Part shown: positions 36,689-46,333 of the stretch, piece by piece
Position numbering within the stretch: the stretch's first letter is position 1
Layout of the letters: the number at the start of each line of letters is the position of its first letter
Source: JAGXLC01 sp041686375
GTDB taxonomy: Bacteria > Bacteroidota > Bacteroidia > Bacteroidales > UBA12077
Length of the DNA: 64,000 nt
Assembly (NCBI GenBank): GCA_041686375.1
Contig: JAWLEB010000002.1
Location: forward strand, 1 to 64,000
Reading direction: 5' to 3'
Notes under the pieces: generated by a model
Seen by the model: only the letters and a program-made list of their open reading frames with translations
Database searches by the model: none
Told to the model about the DNA's origin: nothing
Position numbers and translations under genes: made by a program

Positions 36689-36910
36689 TCAGTATTCATC
36701 TTCATTAAAGAAAAAATCATCCTTACTAGGGTAATCTGGCCAAATATCTTCTATACTTTCATAAACTTCCCCTTCATCTTCAATCTCCTGTAAATTTTCA
36801 ATAACTTCCATGGGCGCACCGGAGCGAATAGCATAATCAATTAATTCCTCCTTGGTAGCTGGCCAGGGTGCATCTTCCAGTTTTGATGCTAATTCTAGTG
36901 TCCAGTACAT
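36689..36910 (-). CDS. DUF2795 family small acidic protein
   Basis: 73 residues. The pattern YWTLELASKLEDAPWPATKEELIDYAIRSGAP with a later ENLQEIED is the Bacteroidota version of DUF2795, a small helical protein of unknown function. The C-terminus is strongly acidic (DDFFFNEDEY). It has its own well-formed promoter (36952-36983) and is a single-gene transcript. ATG start. Confidence 0.85.
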   Translation of the reverse strand: MYWTLELASKLEDAPWPATKEELIDYAIRSGAPMEVIENLQEIEDEGEVYESIEDIWPDYPSKDDFFFNEDEY

Positions 36911-36951
36911 ATTATATATTTTGTTTGGTTATTATCTTATGTAAAATTTTG

Positions 36952-36983
36952 CAAATATAAAATTATTACGTTAAAAGCAAAAT
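36952..36983 (-). promoter_or_regulatory. Predicted promoter of the DUF2795 gene
   Basis: TTTTG (36983-36979), 19-base spacer, TATATTTG (36959-36952) on the minus strand. The spacing is close to ideal for Bacteroidota, and the leader is about 35 bases. Confidence 0.6.
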
Positions 36984-36987
36984 TTTA

Positions 36988-37536
36988 TTATATTTTTGGC
37001 CTCCATATAACCTCTTTAACACCCAACTCCTGTACTAATAATCTCGAGAGCATAAAAAGATAATCGGATAAACGATTTAAATATTGTATTATCTCATCTG
37101 GAACTTCTGCATTATCATACAACTTAATCGCGTTTCTTTCTGCTCTTCTGCAAACATTTCTGGCAATATGCACATATGATACTGTAGTATGACCTCCTGG
37201 AATAACAAAAGAATTCAACTCAGGTAAATGAGATTCCTTTTCATCAATTAAACCCTCCAACCACCTGATATTATTTGCTTCAAGTTTTGGTAAATCAACC
37301 TTACAGTTTTCGCAATCCGCAGCAAGAATAGAAGCACAAACCATCAAATGGTCCTGTATGGTTATCAACTCTATCTTAAGATCCTGCCTGATAGACTGAT
37401 CTCTTATCAAACCAATATAAGCTATCAGCTCATCAACTGTGCCATAAGCTTCGATTCGAAAATCATATTTTGGAACCCTTTTCCCTCCTAATAAGGATGT
37501 TTCTCCTTTATCTCCTGATTTCGTGTATATATGCAT
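36988..37536 (-). CDS. Cob(I)yrinic acid a,c-diamide adenosyltransferase (PduO type)
   Basis: 182 residues, a five-helix bundle. The ATP-binding start YTKSGDKGETSLLGGKRVPK and EAYGTVDELIAYIG, plus the late RNVCRRAERN and LNRLSDYLFMLSR, are diagnostic of the MMAB/PduO family. It transfers adenosyl from ATP to cob(I)alamin to make coenzyme B12, used by methylmalonyl-CoA mutase among others. No B12 riboswitch is visible upstream. Single gene. Confidence 0.93.
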   Translation of the reverse strand: MHIYTKSGDKGETSLLGGKRVPKYDFRIEAYGTVDELIAYIGLIRDQSIRQDLKIELITIQDHLMVCASILAADCENCKVDLPKLEANNIRWLEGLIDEKESHLPELNSFVIPGGHTTVSYVHIARNVCRRAERNAIKLYDNAEVPDEIIQYLNRLSDYLFMLSRLLVQELGVKEVIWRPKI

Positions 37537-37638
37537 AATTCAATATTTTTTACTTTAATAGCAGCTCTCAAAAAGTGTTCATAGTCTTAGCAAACGTCTT
37601 TATTATTTACCTAACATTAAAACCTTAAATAAAATATT

Positions 37639-38337
37639 TTAATTATACTGCACTGTATCATTTTCTACTGCTCCATCTTTAAGACGAATAATTCGTTTTG
37701 CGCGTTGGGCAATATCAGGTTCATGTGTAACAAGAATAATTGTATTGCCCTGTTTATGAATGTTATTAAATAAATTTAAAATATCCATAGAAGTCTTTGA
37801 ATCAAGGTTACCGGTTGGTTCATCTGCAAGAATAATGGAAGGTGAATTAACCAGGGCCCTTGCTAGAGCAACCCGTTGCCTCTGTCCACCGGATAGTTCA
37901 TTTGGCTTATGATTCATACGGTCTGATAATCCAACACTTTCCAGCACTTGCTCTCCTCGTCTAATTCTCCCTTGCTTTGAAATGCCTGCATATATTAATG
38001 GCAAAGTAACATTATCCAGGGCTGTATACCGGGGGAGCAAGTTAAAAGTCTGAAATACAAAACCGATTTCTTCATTGCGGATTTCAGCCAGTTGATTGTC
38101 ATCCAATTTGCTAACATCTTTGTGGTTTAATAAATACTTTCCGCCCGTAGGTGTATCAAGACAACCTAAAATATTCATCATAGTTGATTTACCTGATCCG
38201 GAAGGGCCCATAATGGCTACATATTCATTTTTGTCAATAGTCAAATCCATTGAACGAACAGCCTTAATAACTTCAGCCCCCACATAATAATACTTGCGTA
38301 CCCCGAAAAACTCAATAACAGAATTCGTATCCGCCAT
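37639..38337 (-). CDS. ABC transporter ATP-binding protein (LolD/MacB type)
   Basis: 232 residues. Walker A GPSGSGKSTMMNILG, Q-loop VFQTFNLLPR, signature LSGGQRQRVALARALV and Walker B IILADEPTGNLDSKT. The wording is that of LolD/MacB/FtsE ATPases, which drive FtsX-type permeases. No permease lies next to it, so its partner is elsewhere; the truncated FtsX permease at the window start is 35 kb away and there is no evidence for a pair. Confidence 0.92.
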   Translation of the reverse strand: MADTNSVIEFFGVRKYYYVGAEVIKAVRSMDLTIDKNEYVAIMGPSGSGKSTMMNILGCLDTPTGGKYLLNHKDVSKLDDNQLAEIRNEEIGFVFQTFNLLPRYTALDNVTLPLIYAGISKQGRIRRGEQVLESVGLSDRMNHKPNELSGGQRQRVALARALVNSPSIILADEPTGNLDSKTSMDILNLFNNIHKQGNTIILVTHEPDIAQRAKRIIRLKDGAVENDTVQYN

Positions 38338-38379
38338 ATCTTAAATTTTCACGAATTTAACAATTATTGCAAAATCATA

Positions 38380-39189
38380 TCAATATTTTATGATAAAGTT
38401 CTGTCTGGATAACTCTTTTTTAAACAGGATAATTCCAAAACGGAACAAATCAATAGTAACACGCACTTCAGAATAATTCTGGATGCACTTCCATGCTTTC
38501 TCCATTTCTGCAGACCAATGAATATCATCCAAAATAAGAACTGTTTCATTATGGCAATAATCAAGAAGCATTTCAAAATAATTCAGGGTCTTATGTAATC
38601 TATGGTCGCCATCCATAAAAACCATATCAACCTGTTTCATTTTCTTCAAAATTCCGGGTAATTCTGCTTCAAATTCTCCATGGACTGTAGTTATAGATTT
38701 TAAACCCTTTTCAGAGAATTGTTTTCTTGCATATTCTAACTTGCTCAAACAACCTTCCACGGTTACCACTGAAGCCTGTGGATAACCCCTTACAATATAA
38801 ATAGTACTTAAACCAACTCCTGTTCCCAGTTCTAAAATTGCTGCTGGCTTAAAATAACGGACAAGATTATACAATATAGTCCCTTTGCTAAAACTAACCG
38901 AAGAACGCGTTACAAAATCTTTAACACTGACTAACGTATCCTCCCCATAAACTGACCCTGCTCCTAATGAAGGACAACGAACAATATCCTTCTCGTTCTT
39001 ATACCTTTTATGTACTAGTTTGAGCAGACGATGGTCGGGTTCCACTATTGTAGTGTTTAGTACCGATTGATAAAAATTAAATACAAAAGGAGAATGAATG
39101 CCATAACCATTCCATCTGGCAGTGAAAACATATCTCAGATATTTTAGCAGATAATTTATGTGGAAAGTATACTTTCTAAAAAAAAACAT
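38380..39189 (-). CDS. Class I SAM-dependent methyltransferase
   Basis: 269 residues. SAM-binding ILELGTGVGLSTIYIVRGYP, acidic loop VDMVFMDGDHRLHKTL, and ILDDIHWSAEMEKAW resemble O-methyltransferase-like members. The N-terminal 45 residues (YVFTARWNGYGIHSPFVFNF) are typical of a Bacteroidota subgroup annotated only as methyltransferase. Substrate unknown. It is divergent from recG and 42 bases upstream of the LolD-type gene. Confidence 0.82.
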   Translation of the reverse strand: MFFFRKYTFHINYLLKYLRYVFTARWNGYGIHSPFVFNFYQSVLNTTIVEPDHRLLKLVHKRYKNEKDIVRCPSLGAGSVYGEDTLVSVKDFVTRSSVSFSKGTILYNLVRYFKPAAILELGTGVGLSTIYIVRGYPQASVVTVEGCLSKLEYARKQFSEKGLKSITTVHGEFEAELPGILKKMKQVDMVFMDGDHRLHKTLNYFEMLLDYCHNETVLILDDIHWSAEMEKAWKCIQNYSEVRVTIDLFRFGIILFKKELSRQNFIIKY

Positions 39190-39254
39190 ACAATTATGAA
39201 TATTTCTTATAATGAATATTAATTTTATACTGAATTTAAAACAAAATTGCTTTA

Positions 39255-41360
39255 ATGAGCAATCCTCTCAACAAAGATATTAAATATCTGCCGGGTGTAG
39301 GTCCGAAAAGAGCTGAGTTACTTAAAAAAGAGTTAAACATTGATTCTTTCGGCGATCTGCTGTATTATTTCCCCTATAAGTATATTGATCGTTCAAAATT
39401 CTACAAAATAAATGAAATCACGCCCGATCTTCAACATATTCAGTTGAAAGGAAAAATTACAAGTTTTGAGCTAACGGGAAAACCAAACAAAAAAAGATTA
39501 ATAGGCTACTTTTATGATGGTTCTGACTTCATTGAGCTGATTTGGTTCAGGAAAGCAAGTTGGATTAAACAGTCCCTGGAAGTAAATAAGGAGTATATCG
39601 TGTTTGGAAAACCAACATTGTTTAACAGAAAAATTAATATTGTCCATCCTGAGATTGAATCAGTAGAAAAATTTGAAGCAAAAATTAAAGCAAATCTTCA
39701 GGCATTCTACAATACAACTGAAAAATTAAAAAAACATTATATCAATTCAAAGTTGATTCATAAGCTTCAAAATAATCTCCTTAAAGCTCATAAAGAAAAT
39801 ATTGAAGAGACTTTACCCTGGTTTTTGGTTGAGCAACTTAAACTAATGCCTCTGAAAAAAGCTATGCTCACCATACATTTCCCGGAAAACCATCTCGAGT
39901 TAAAAAAAGCAAGGTATCGATTAAAGTTTGAAGAATTATTCTATATACAGTTGAATATTTTAAAACTACGCTATCATCGCATACAAAAATTTACAGGGTT
40001 TATATTCAGTCAAGTAGGAAAATTATTCAACAGATTTTATAAAGAAAATTTACCCTTTGAGCTTACCAATGCACAAAAAAGAGTATTAAAAGAAATCCGG
40101 ATTGACCTCAAGTCAGGCCAGCAAATGAACAGGCTCCTGCAAGGAGATGTAGGTAGTGGGAAAACGCTGGTAGGATTAATGAGTATTCTCCTGGCCAATG
40201 ACAACGGATTTCAGGCATGTTTTATGGCGCCTACAGAAATTCTGGCAAGGCAGCATTATGAAAATATACTATCTTTCGTTAAGTCATTACCTCTGGAGGT
40301 CAGGCTGCTAACAGGCTCTACCAAAACAAAGGAAAGAAATGAAATTTATTCGCAGCTAAAGAACGGTGAGATTGATTTAATTATAGGTACACATGCACTC
40401 ATTGAAGAAACCGTTCAATTTAAAAACCTTGGCTTTGTTATCATTGATGAACAGCATCGTTTTGGGGTTGCGCAAAGAGCGAAACTCTGGAAAAAGAACA
40501 GTAAACCACCGCATGTCTTAGTCATGACGGCCACCCCTATTCCAAGAACCTTAGCAATGACAGTATATGGAGATTTGGATGTCTCTATTATTGATGAATT
40601 GCCACCGGGACGTAAACCAGTAAAGACGGTACATTTTTATGAATCGAAACGCCTGAGACTTTATAAGTTTATGAAAAAAATGATTGCCGAAGGCAGGCAG
40701 GTATATATTGTATATCCGCTTATCAAAGAATCAGAGAAATTAGACTTACGCGATTTGGAATATGGGTATGAATGCATAGTAAGAAATTTCCCTCCGCCAA
40801 AATATGCCGTAAGTGTTGTTCATGGACAGATGAAAAATGAAGAGAAAAAAAAATCAATGGCATATTTCCTCAAAGGACAGACGCATATAATGGTTGCGAC
40901 AACTGTTATTGAGGTAGGTGTAGATGTTCCCAATGCATCTGTTATAGTAATTGAAAATGCTGAGCGGTTTGGCCTTTCTCAACTGCATCAACTCAGAGGC
41001 AGAGTAGGCAGAGGAGCACATCAATCATATTGTATTTTAATGACCTCGGATAAACTATCGGAAGATGCCAGGGAAAGAATAGAAACAATGGTGCAAACCA
41101 ATAATGGTTTCGAAATTGCAGAAAAAGACTTAAAAATAAGGGGGCCAGGTGATATTGAAGGCACTCAACAAAGTGGCATACCTTTTGAGTTTAAAATAGC
41201 AAATTTAAGTCAGGACAGTGAGATACTAAAGCACGCAAGACAAGTTGCTACGGAGATTCTGGATAAGGATCCTGATTTAACAAATAAAAAACATCAATTG
41301 TTAAATCAGCAACTTAAACAGTTAAATAACAAGAAAGCTAATTATAGCGTTGTTAGTTAA
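39255..41360 (+). CDS. recG: ATP-dependent DNA helicase RecG
   Basis: 701 residues. N-terminal wedge domain starting with the helix-hairpin-like IKYLPGVGPKRAELLKKE, then superfamily 2 motor with Walker A LLQGDVGSGKTLVG, DEQHRFG, MTATPIPRTLAM, and the RecG-specific RGRVGRGAHQSYC and C-terminal GDIEGTQQSG. It remodels stalled replication forks and Holliday junctions. ATG start; it transcribes away from the methyltransferase gene. Confidence 0.96.
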   Translation: MSNPLNKDIKYLPGVGPKRAELLKKELNIDSFGDLLYYFPYKYIDRSKFYKINEITPDLQHIQLKGKITSFELTGKPNKKRLIGYFYDGSDFIELIWFRKASWIKQSLEVNKEYIVFGKPTLFNRKINIVHPEIESVEKFEAKIKANLQAFYNTTEKLKKHYINSKLIHKLQNNLLKAHKENIEETLPWFLVEQLKLMPLKKAMLTIHFPENHLELKKARYRLKFEELFYIQLNILKLRYHRIQKFTGFIFSQVGKLFNRFYKENLPFELTNAQKRVLKEIRIDLKSGQQMNRLLQGDVGSGKTLVGLMSILLANDNGFQACFMAPTEILARQHYENILSFVKSLPLEVRLLTGSTKTKERNEIYSQLKNGEIDLIIGTHALIEETVQFKNLGFVIIDEQHRFGVAQRAKLWKKNSKPPHVLVMTATPIPRTLAMTVYGDLDVSIIDELPPGRKPVKTVHFYESKRLRLYKFMKKMIAEGRQVYIVYPLIKESEKLDLRDLEYGYECIVRNFPPPKYAVSVVHGQMKNEEKKKSMAYFLKGQTHIMVATTVIEVGVDVPNASVIVIENAERFGLSQLHQLRGRVGRGAHQSYCILMTSDKLSEDARERIETMVQTNNGFEIAEKDLKIRGPGDIEGTQQSGIPFEFKIANLSQDSEILKHARQVATEILDKDPDLTNKKHQLLNQQLKQLNNKKANYSVVS

Positions 41361-41437
41361 TCTAAAAAAGCAAGTATAGTAATAACCGAAATTAGTAGAA
41401 AATGAAAATTACTCAACCCAATTAAAAACAAAAACAT

Positions 41438-42265
41438 ATGAACAAACTCATAATAATTTCTGCAATAATACTTTTTAGCCTGTCAGCGGAGCAAGTATAT
41501 TCACAGGAAGACGGAATATGTACAAACAATCAGGAGGTATTTCAACCGGGAGAAAAAGTCCGCTACGTACTAACATATAACTGGTTTCTTGTTTGGACAG
41601 ATGTTGGGGAAGTTACATTTGAGGTAATGAATGATCACATTTTTGATCAGCCTGCATATCACCTGAGAGGAAAAGGAAAAACCTACCCCTTCTATGACTG
41701 GTTCTATCAAGTACGAGATGTTTACGAATCATGGGTCGATCCCACTACACTTCAACCGCTTTACTATAAAAGAGATGTCAACAACGACGGATACAGAATA
41801 GATATTAAATACAGATACGACTGGCAAGATAGCCTTGCTTATGCAGAATCCGAAAAAACCCGAAAGCCCTTTAGCCGGGATACCATCGAATTGCCGCAGT
41901 GCACAAACGATGTCATGTCACTTGTCTACTATGCAAGAAATATTGATTTTTCGCAATACGAAGTAGGTGAAAAGATTCCTATGAATTTATTACTCGATAC
42001 AGAGCTTGAACAAGTATATGTCAGATACAAAGGGAAGGAAGTAAAAAAGGTGAGAAAATTAGGAAAATTTAAGTGTATCAAGTTTACAGGATATCTTGTC
42101 AAAGGAGATATATTTGACGGCGGAGAAGATTTAGAAGTGTGGGTAACAGATGACAAAAACCGGATTCCGGTTTGGATAGAAAGCCCGATTAAGGTTGGTA
42201 AGATAAAAGCCAGGCTTATTGAACATGAAGGGCTAAAATATGATCTTGAATCAAAAGTAGATTAA
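41438..42265 (+). CDS. DUF3108 domain-containing periplasmic protein
   Basis: 275 residues with a signal peptide (ending VYSQ). The body matches DUF3108: FQPGEKVRYVLTYNWF, AYHLRGKGKTYPFYDWFY, LQPLYYKRDVNNDGYR and VWVTDDKNRIPVWIESP. A beta-rich fold is expected; the function is unknown. Its last 15 bases overlap, tail to tail, the 3' end of the polysaccharide polymerase gene. Confidence 0.85.
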   Translation: MNKLIIISAIILFSLSAEQVYSQEDGICTNNQEVFQPGEKVRYVLTYNWFLVWTDVGEVTFEVMNDHIFDQPAYHLRGKGKTYPFYDWFYQVRDVYESWVDPTTLQPLYYKRDVNNDGYRIDIKYRYDWQDSLAYAESEKTRKPFSRDTIELPQCTNDVMSLVYYARNIDFSQYEVGEKIPMNLLLDTELEQVYVRYKGKEVKKVRKLGKFKCIKFTGYLVKGDIFDGGEDLEVWVTDDKNRIPVWIESPIKVGKIKARLIEHEGLKYDLESKVD

Positions 42266-43519
42266 AGAATCATCTGCATATTTCCTGTTATAATAGAAGA
42301 GAATACTGAGAAAAAAACTGAAAAACAAGATTCCGTTTAATCTTCCCATCATGGTTTCAAACTGAAAATGAATAAACAACAGGATCAACAAATTCAGCAA
42401 AAATAAATTTTGTTTACGAAACGATTCCATAAAACCAAAGACAAAAATACCCAGCAGTGCTAAAAACCCTACTATTCCAGTGGCCATAAAAGTGGACAAA
42501 AATTGATTGTGTGGATTAAATTCTTTATCAAGTTCAAATCCATAATCGTCAACTACTTTATGCCATAATTCATCCCGAACATCTCCAGTTCCAACTCCTG
42601 TGAATAAATTTTCCTCTATTACATCAAATGATGCTTCCCACAGGACAAGGCGCAAGGCACTGTGTTTGCTGATTGTTTTCTTATCAAACTCTTCCTGTTC
42701 CAACACAGACTCAAACACTCCCAGGGTCTTTATGAATCGGGTATTGGTAAACACCATAACGGATACAAAGATCAACAAACTAAACAATACAACACGTATA
42801 TAAATATTTTTAAAATTTTGATAAGCAAGTACGAAAGATAGCACAACAAGCCCTATCAGACCCGCACGGGAAGATATGAGAAAAGTCAGGAGAGCAAAAA
42901 CAATAACCAGAAAAATGCCTGCAAATCGTATTTGCTTTTTAAATTTTGGAAATGTATTATCACAAAAAAATTTAAAAATAACAATAATAGAAAAGACCAG
43001 ATAGGCAGAATAATAAGAGGTGTGATCAAAAATATAGAATGTAGAATATAACTGTCCAAGTGGTTGACTATAAAAATTCTGAGCGAACTGACTATCAGAA
43101 AGAATCTGATATACAAAATTACCAAAACAATAAACACTGGCAACAAACAATCCGCTGATAAATGCAAGCAAAATATTCTTCTTATGACGTTTATGCAGGG
43201 GAATCAAAGCAAATACAATCGGTAAGAAAAATATTGGTAACATTTTCTGAATGTGAACATATGCAAGGAATTTATTTTGAGACCATAAGACACTTAGCAG
43301 ATACAACAAAAACAAGAGACTCGTAAAAATCAAAAAGAGATTCTTCTTGTGCCATATAAATTTAAAATTAGGAAAACCCGCTAAAAAACCTGAAATGATA
43401 AATAAGGCAAGAATATAGCGGTTTATAATAAAGCCAAAGGGAATAAAAAAACTAAATAGCAGAGCCGAAAAATAGCTAAAGCGAATAATAGAATTGTAAT
43501 ATTTTAGGGACATATACAT
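42251..43519 (-). CDS. O-antigen ligase / Wzy polymerase family membrane protein
   Basis: About 422 residues with roughly ten to twelve membrane helices and the family's large periplasmic loop. WaaL/Wzy_C signatures include ISSRAGLIGLVVL and the segment LFTGVGTGDVRDELW…FNPHNQFLSTFMATGI, with the GxG…HNxFL pattern. It may polymerise repeat units (Wzy) or ligate them to lipid A core; these cannot be told apart from sequence. A TTG at 43534 overlaps the upstream stop codon, but ATG 43519 or 43513 is more likely. Last gene of the polysaccharide locus. Confidence 0.85.
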   Translation of the reverse strand: MYMSLKYYNSIIRFSYFSALLFSFFIPFGFIINRYILALFIISGFLAGFPNFKFIWHKKNLFLIFTSLLFLLYLLSVLWSQNKFLAYVHIQKMLPIFFLPIVFALIPLHKRHKKNILLAFISGLFVASVYCFGNFVYQILSDSQFAQNFYSQPLGQLYSTFYIFDHTSYYSAYLVFSIIVIFKFFCDNTFPKFKKQIRFAGIFLVIVFALLTFLISSRAGLIGLVVLSFVLAYQNFKNIYIRVVLFSLLIFVSVMVFTNTRFIKTLGVFESVLEQEEFDKKTISKHSALRLVLWEASFDVIEENLFTGVGTGDVRDELWHKVVDDYGFELDKEFNPHNQFLSTFMATGIVGFLALLGIFVFGFMESFRKQNLFLLNLLILLFIHFQFETMMGRLNGILFFSFFLSILFYYNRKYADDSLIYF

Positions 43520-43530
43520 TTGTACTAATT

Positions 43531-44547
43531 TCAATCTGCGGTATTACTGCGTTTAATGCTAAAGAGTCTATGAATCTGGAACAACCCTATCAATGAACCC
43601 AATCCGTAGGATAAGTGAAGAGTTAAAAATGCACACAAGATCCCGGGAATTTGCTTATGCCTTTCAGCTAAAAAAATACTTCTCCTTCCCATCGTAACCA
43701 AATATAACCCTAACACCATTAAGGGTAGCCAAAGCGAAACAGAAGAAAAAAATATCGCTCCGAATATCGGTAAAATAAGTGAAAGCATAAAAACCAAGGG
43801 TATAAAATGACGAAGTCTCAATGATGAAGGATTTTTTGTGAGATAGATAGTTAATATATTCCAGAATCCATTTCTGAAATTTGACCATGCAAGATAAGCA
43901 TAACTTCCACGCAAATAATATGTACAATTAATACCAGGAACTAAAAACAGTTGGCCTGCATACTTCACAGCCCTTTTTGACCATTCGATATCCTGATTTC
44001 TGATTAATCTTTCATCATAGAGACCCGCTTTTTGAAAGACTTCCTCATAATACAATCCAAAAGGAAGTGTATCGACATCGGCAAGATTACGAGTACCAAC
44101 ACGGAAAGTCGAGTTTCCAACGCCAAATTTATCAGACAAAACCTTTTTAACTACGTTTGCCTTGTAAGAATCATCAGAAACTATTTCCATAGTTCCTCCT
44201 ACCCCAACTGCCTCTGGCAGACCTTCTAAAACTTCCACCAAACCAGATATATAATCAGGAGGAAAAAAAGAATGAGCTCCTGCAATCATAATATAATCAC
44301 CACTTGCATTACGAATTCCCTTGTTTAGGGATATTGGTGTATATTTTTCCTTATTTTCAAGGACTTGCACAGAATTATGTCGCTCCTGATAATTTTCCAG
44401 TATTTTTTTCGTATCGTCATCACTATCTCCGTCAATAACGATGATTTCCACAGGCTTATAATCATTATAAATCAAGGAATCCAGACACTGCCCAATATAT
44501 TTTTCCTCATTTCGGCAAGGCACAACAATAGATACTTTGTTTCTCAT
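43531..44547 (-). CDS. Family 2 glycosyltransferase (ExoA-like)
   Basis: 338 residues. GT-A fold start VSIVVPCRNEEKYIGQCLDSL, the DxD-type VIDGDSDDDT, and a late NQDIEWSKRA loop, then two to three C-terminal membrane helices (about 245-325). This layout is that of succinoglycan ExoA-like transferases acting at the inner membrane on lipid-linked sugars. It belongs to the polysaccharide locus and is followed directly by the polymerase gene. Confidence 0.88.
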   Translation of the reverse strand: MRNKVSIVVPCRNEEKYIGQCLDSLIYNDYKPVEIIVIDGDSDDDTKKILENYQERHNSVQVLENKEKYTPISLNKGIRNASGDYIMIAGAHSFFPPDYISGLVEVLEGLPEAVGVGGTMEIVSDDSYKANVVKKVLSDKFGVGNSTFRVGTRNLADVDTLPFGLYYEEVFQKAGLYDERLIRNQDIEWSKRAVKYAGQLFLVPGINCTYYLRGSYAYLAWSNFRNGFWNILTIYLTKNPSSLRLRHFIPLVFMLSLILPIFGAIFFSSVSLWLPLMVLGLYLVTMGRRSIFLAERHKQIPGILCAFLTLHLSYGLGSLIGLFQIHRLFSIKRSNTAD

Positions 44548-44598
44548 ATCACAGATTTAGTATAATACCTCTGTCAGGCAATTCAAGTGCATAATCAG

Positions 44599-45735
44599 TC
44601 AGCTTTTTCCTGTTTTATCAAAAATCTTATGGATGGCATTACTGATTCTCTCCCGATCCTCATTGCTGAGGTGAGACCCTGAAGGTAAACATATTCCATT
44701 TCTAAATAAAAATTCAGCAGTACCATTCAAATATGCCGGATACTCAGCAAATACAGGCTGCATGTGCATGGGTTTCCATATCGGACGTACTTCGATATTA
44801 TTTTCTTCCATTTTTTCCTGCAGTATTGAAGGTGTAATTTTTTCATTGTGAATAAGAATGGTAGTCAGCCAATAATTCGAAAAAGCTTCTTCAGACTCTG
44901 TTAGAAATTCAATAAAATGGTATTTAGCCATTTCCTTCCTATAAAAAATAAAATTTTCCCTTTTCTGCTTAATGCGCTGTTTAAGTACATTCATTTGTCC
45001 TCTCCCAATGCCCGCAATAATATTGCTCATACGATAATTATATCCTATTTCAGAATGTTGATAATGTGCTACATTATCCCGGGCCTGGGTGCTCAAAAAC
45101 AAAGTTCTTTCTGCATATTCCGCAACTTCTGTTACCAATGCACCACCCCCGGACGTTGTGATGATTTTATTTCCGTTAAAAGACAAAACACCAATATCGC
45201 CGAAAGTACCAACAGGTTTGTTCTTATAGCTGCTTCCAAGGGCTTCAGCAGCATCCTCAATAACCGGGATTTCGTAGTCATTTGCAATTTTCTTGATCTT
45301 ATTAACATCTGCCGGCATACCATACAAATGCACTAAAATAATAGCTTTGGGTTTCTTACCTTTCTTTAGGCGGTCTTTAATGGCTGTTTCCAAAAGCTGA
45401 GGGTCCATATTCCATGTGCTTCTTTCACTATCAACAAATACAGGAGTTGCCGACTGATATACAATGGGATTCACACTGGCGCAAAAGGTAAGTGTTGGAA
45501 CCAGCACTTCATCGCTTGCTTCTATACCAAGATTAATCAAAGCCAGATGCAAGGCTGCTGTTCCACTGCTTAAAGCTACAGCATGTCCAATCCCCAAATA
45601 CTCTTCTATGGCCTTTTCAAACTCATCAACATTTTCACCCGAAGGAGCCACCCAGTTCGTTTCAAAAGCCTCCTGAATATATTGAATCTCCTGGCCTGAC
45701 ATGTTTGGTGGTGATAAGTATATTCTTTTAGACAT
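44599..45735 (-). CDS. DegT/DnrJ/EryC1 family PLP aminotransferase (PglE/EpsN-like)
   Basis: 378 residues. The opening LSPPNMSGQEIQYI and ETNWVAPSGENVDEFEKAI are the PglE/EpsN pattern. The PLP-binding segment is EDAAEALGSSY and the Schiff-base lysine is in SFNGNKIITTSGGG. Such enzymes aminate the 4-keto sugar UDP-2-acetamido-2,6-dideoxy-4-ketohexose on the way to bacillosamine-type sugars. Its neighbour is the initiating sugar transferase, overlapping by eight bases, as in pgl and eps clusters, but no PglD acetyltransferase or PglF dehydratase lies in the window. Confidence 0.88.
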   Translation of the reverse strand: MSKRIYLSPPNMSGQEIQYIQEAFETNWVAPSGENVDEFEKAIEEYLGIGHAVALSSGTAALHLALINLGIEASDEVLVPTLTFCASVNPIVYQSATPVFVDSERSTWNMDPQLLETAIKDRLKKGKKPKAIILVHLYGMPADVNKIKKIANDYEIPVIEDAAEALGSSYKNKPVGTFGDIGVLSFNGNKIITTSGGGALVTEVAEYAERTLFLSTQARDNVAHYQHSEIGYNYRMSNIIAGIGRGQMNVLKQRIKQKRENFIFYRKEMAKYHFIEFLTESEEAFSNYWLTTILIHNEKITPSILQEKMEENNIEVRPIWKPMHMQPVFAEYPAYLNGTAEFLFRNGICLPSGSHLSNEDRERISNAIHKIFDKTGKS

Positions 45736-46333
45736 GATTATTACCTTGAAAAATTCTTTTAATGGTCATTACAATAATAGAAAAATCAATGAGTAAATTG
45801 TGATGGTTATAATATTTTTTATCCAATTCAACCTTTTTAGGAATCGTTTTATTGATATATTCTTTCGCAGCATCACTTAGCTTTTCATAAAGCTTGCTCT
45901 CATCGGAAAAATAAACTGAAGAATATGATGTAATACCTGGTTTCATCTCATAATATTCAGGCATATATTGAAGATAATACTCAAAATATGCAGGGACATC
46001 GGGACGTGGACCTACTATGCTCATATTACCTGCAAAAACATTTATAAGCTGTGGCAGTTCATCCAATTTGTATTTTCGAAGTGTGTAACCAATTTTTGTA
46101 ATTCTCGGATCCCTCTCCCCGATTGTTATGCTGGATTTATCTGAACCAGAATACATTGTCCTGAATTTATATATTCTAAAGTTCCTGAGATCTTTTCCAA
46201 CTCTTGTACTGCTGTAAAATGCACCTCCCTTCGAATCAAAAATTATCAGAACCGGAATTACAATGAAGAGAGGACTAAAAATCATCAATCCCAAGATACT
46301 GCAAACAATATCAAAACACCTTTTTAACATCAT
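45728..46333 (-). CDS. Initiating sugar phosphotransferase (PglC/WecA-unrelated, monotopic)
   Basis: 201 residues, the small PglC-type form. One N-terminal re-entrant membrane helix (RCFDIVCSILGLMIFSPLFI), then GGAFYSSTRVGKDLRNFRIYKFRTM, the catalytic context with acidic residues near GERDPRITKIG, YKLDELPQLINVF and IVGPRPD. It transfers a sugar-1-phosphate from a UDP-sugar to undecaprenyl phosphate, starting repeat-unit assembly. Start ATG overlaps the sulfotransferase stop. Confidence 0.92.
   Translation of the reverse strand: MMLKRCFDIVCSILGLMIFSPLFIVIPVLIIFDSKGGAFYSSTRVGKDLRNFRIYKFRTMYSGSDKSSITIGERDPRITKIGYTLRKYKLDELPQLINVFAGNMSIVGPRPDVPAYFEYYLQYMPEYYEMKPGITSYSSVYFSDESKLYEKLSDAAKEYINKTIPKKVELDKKYYNHHNLLIDFSIIVMTIKRIFQGNNHV

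Noticed and set aside
37537..37638. Cobalamin riboswitch upstream of the adenosyltransferase gene
   Set aside because: The 102-bp gap lacks a B12-box-like block and is too short for the full aptamer.
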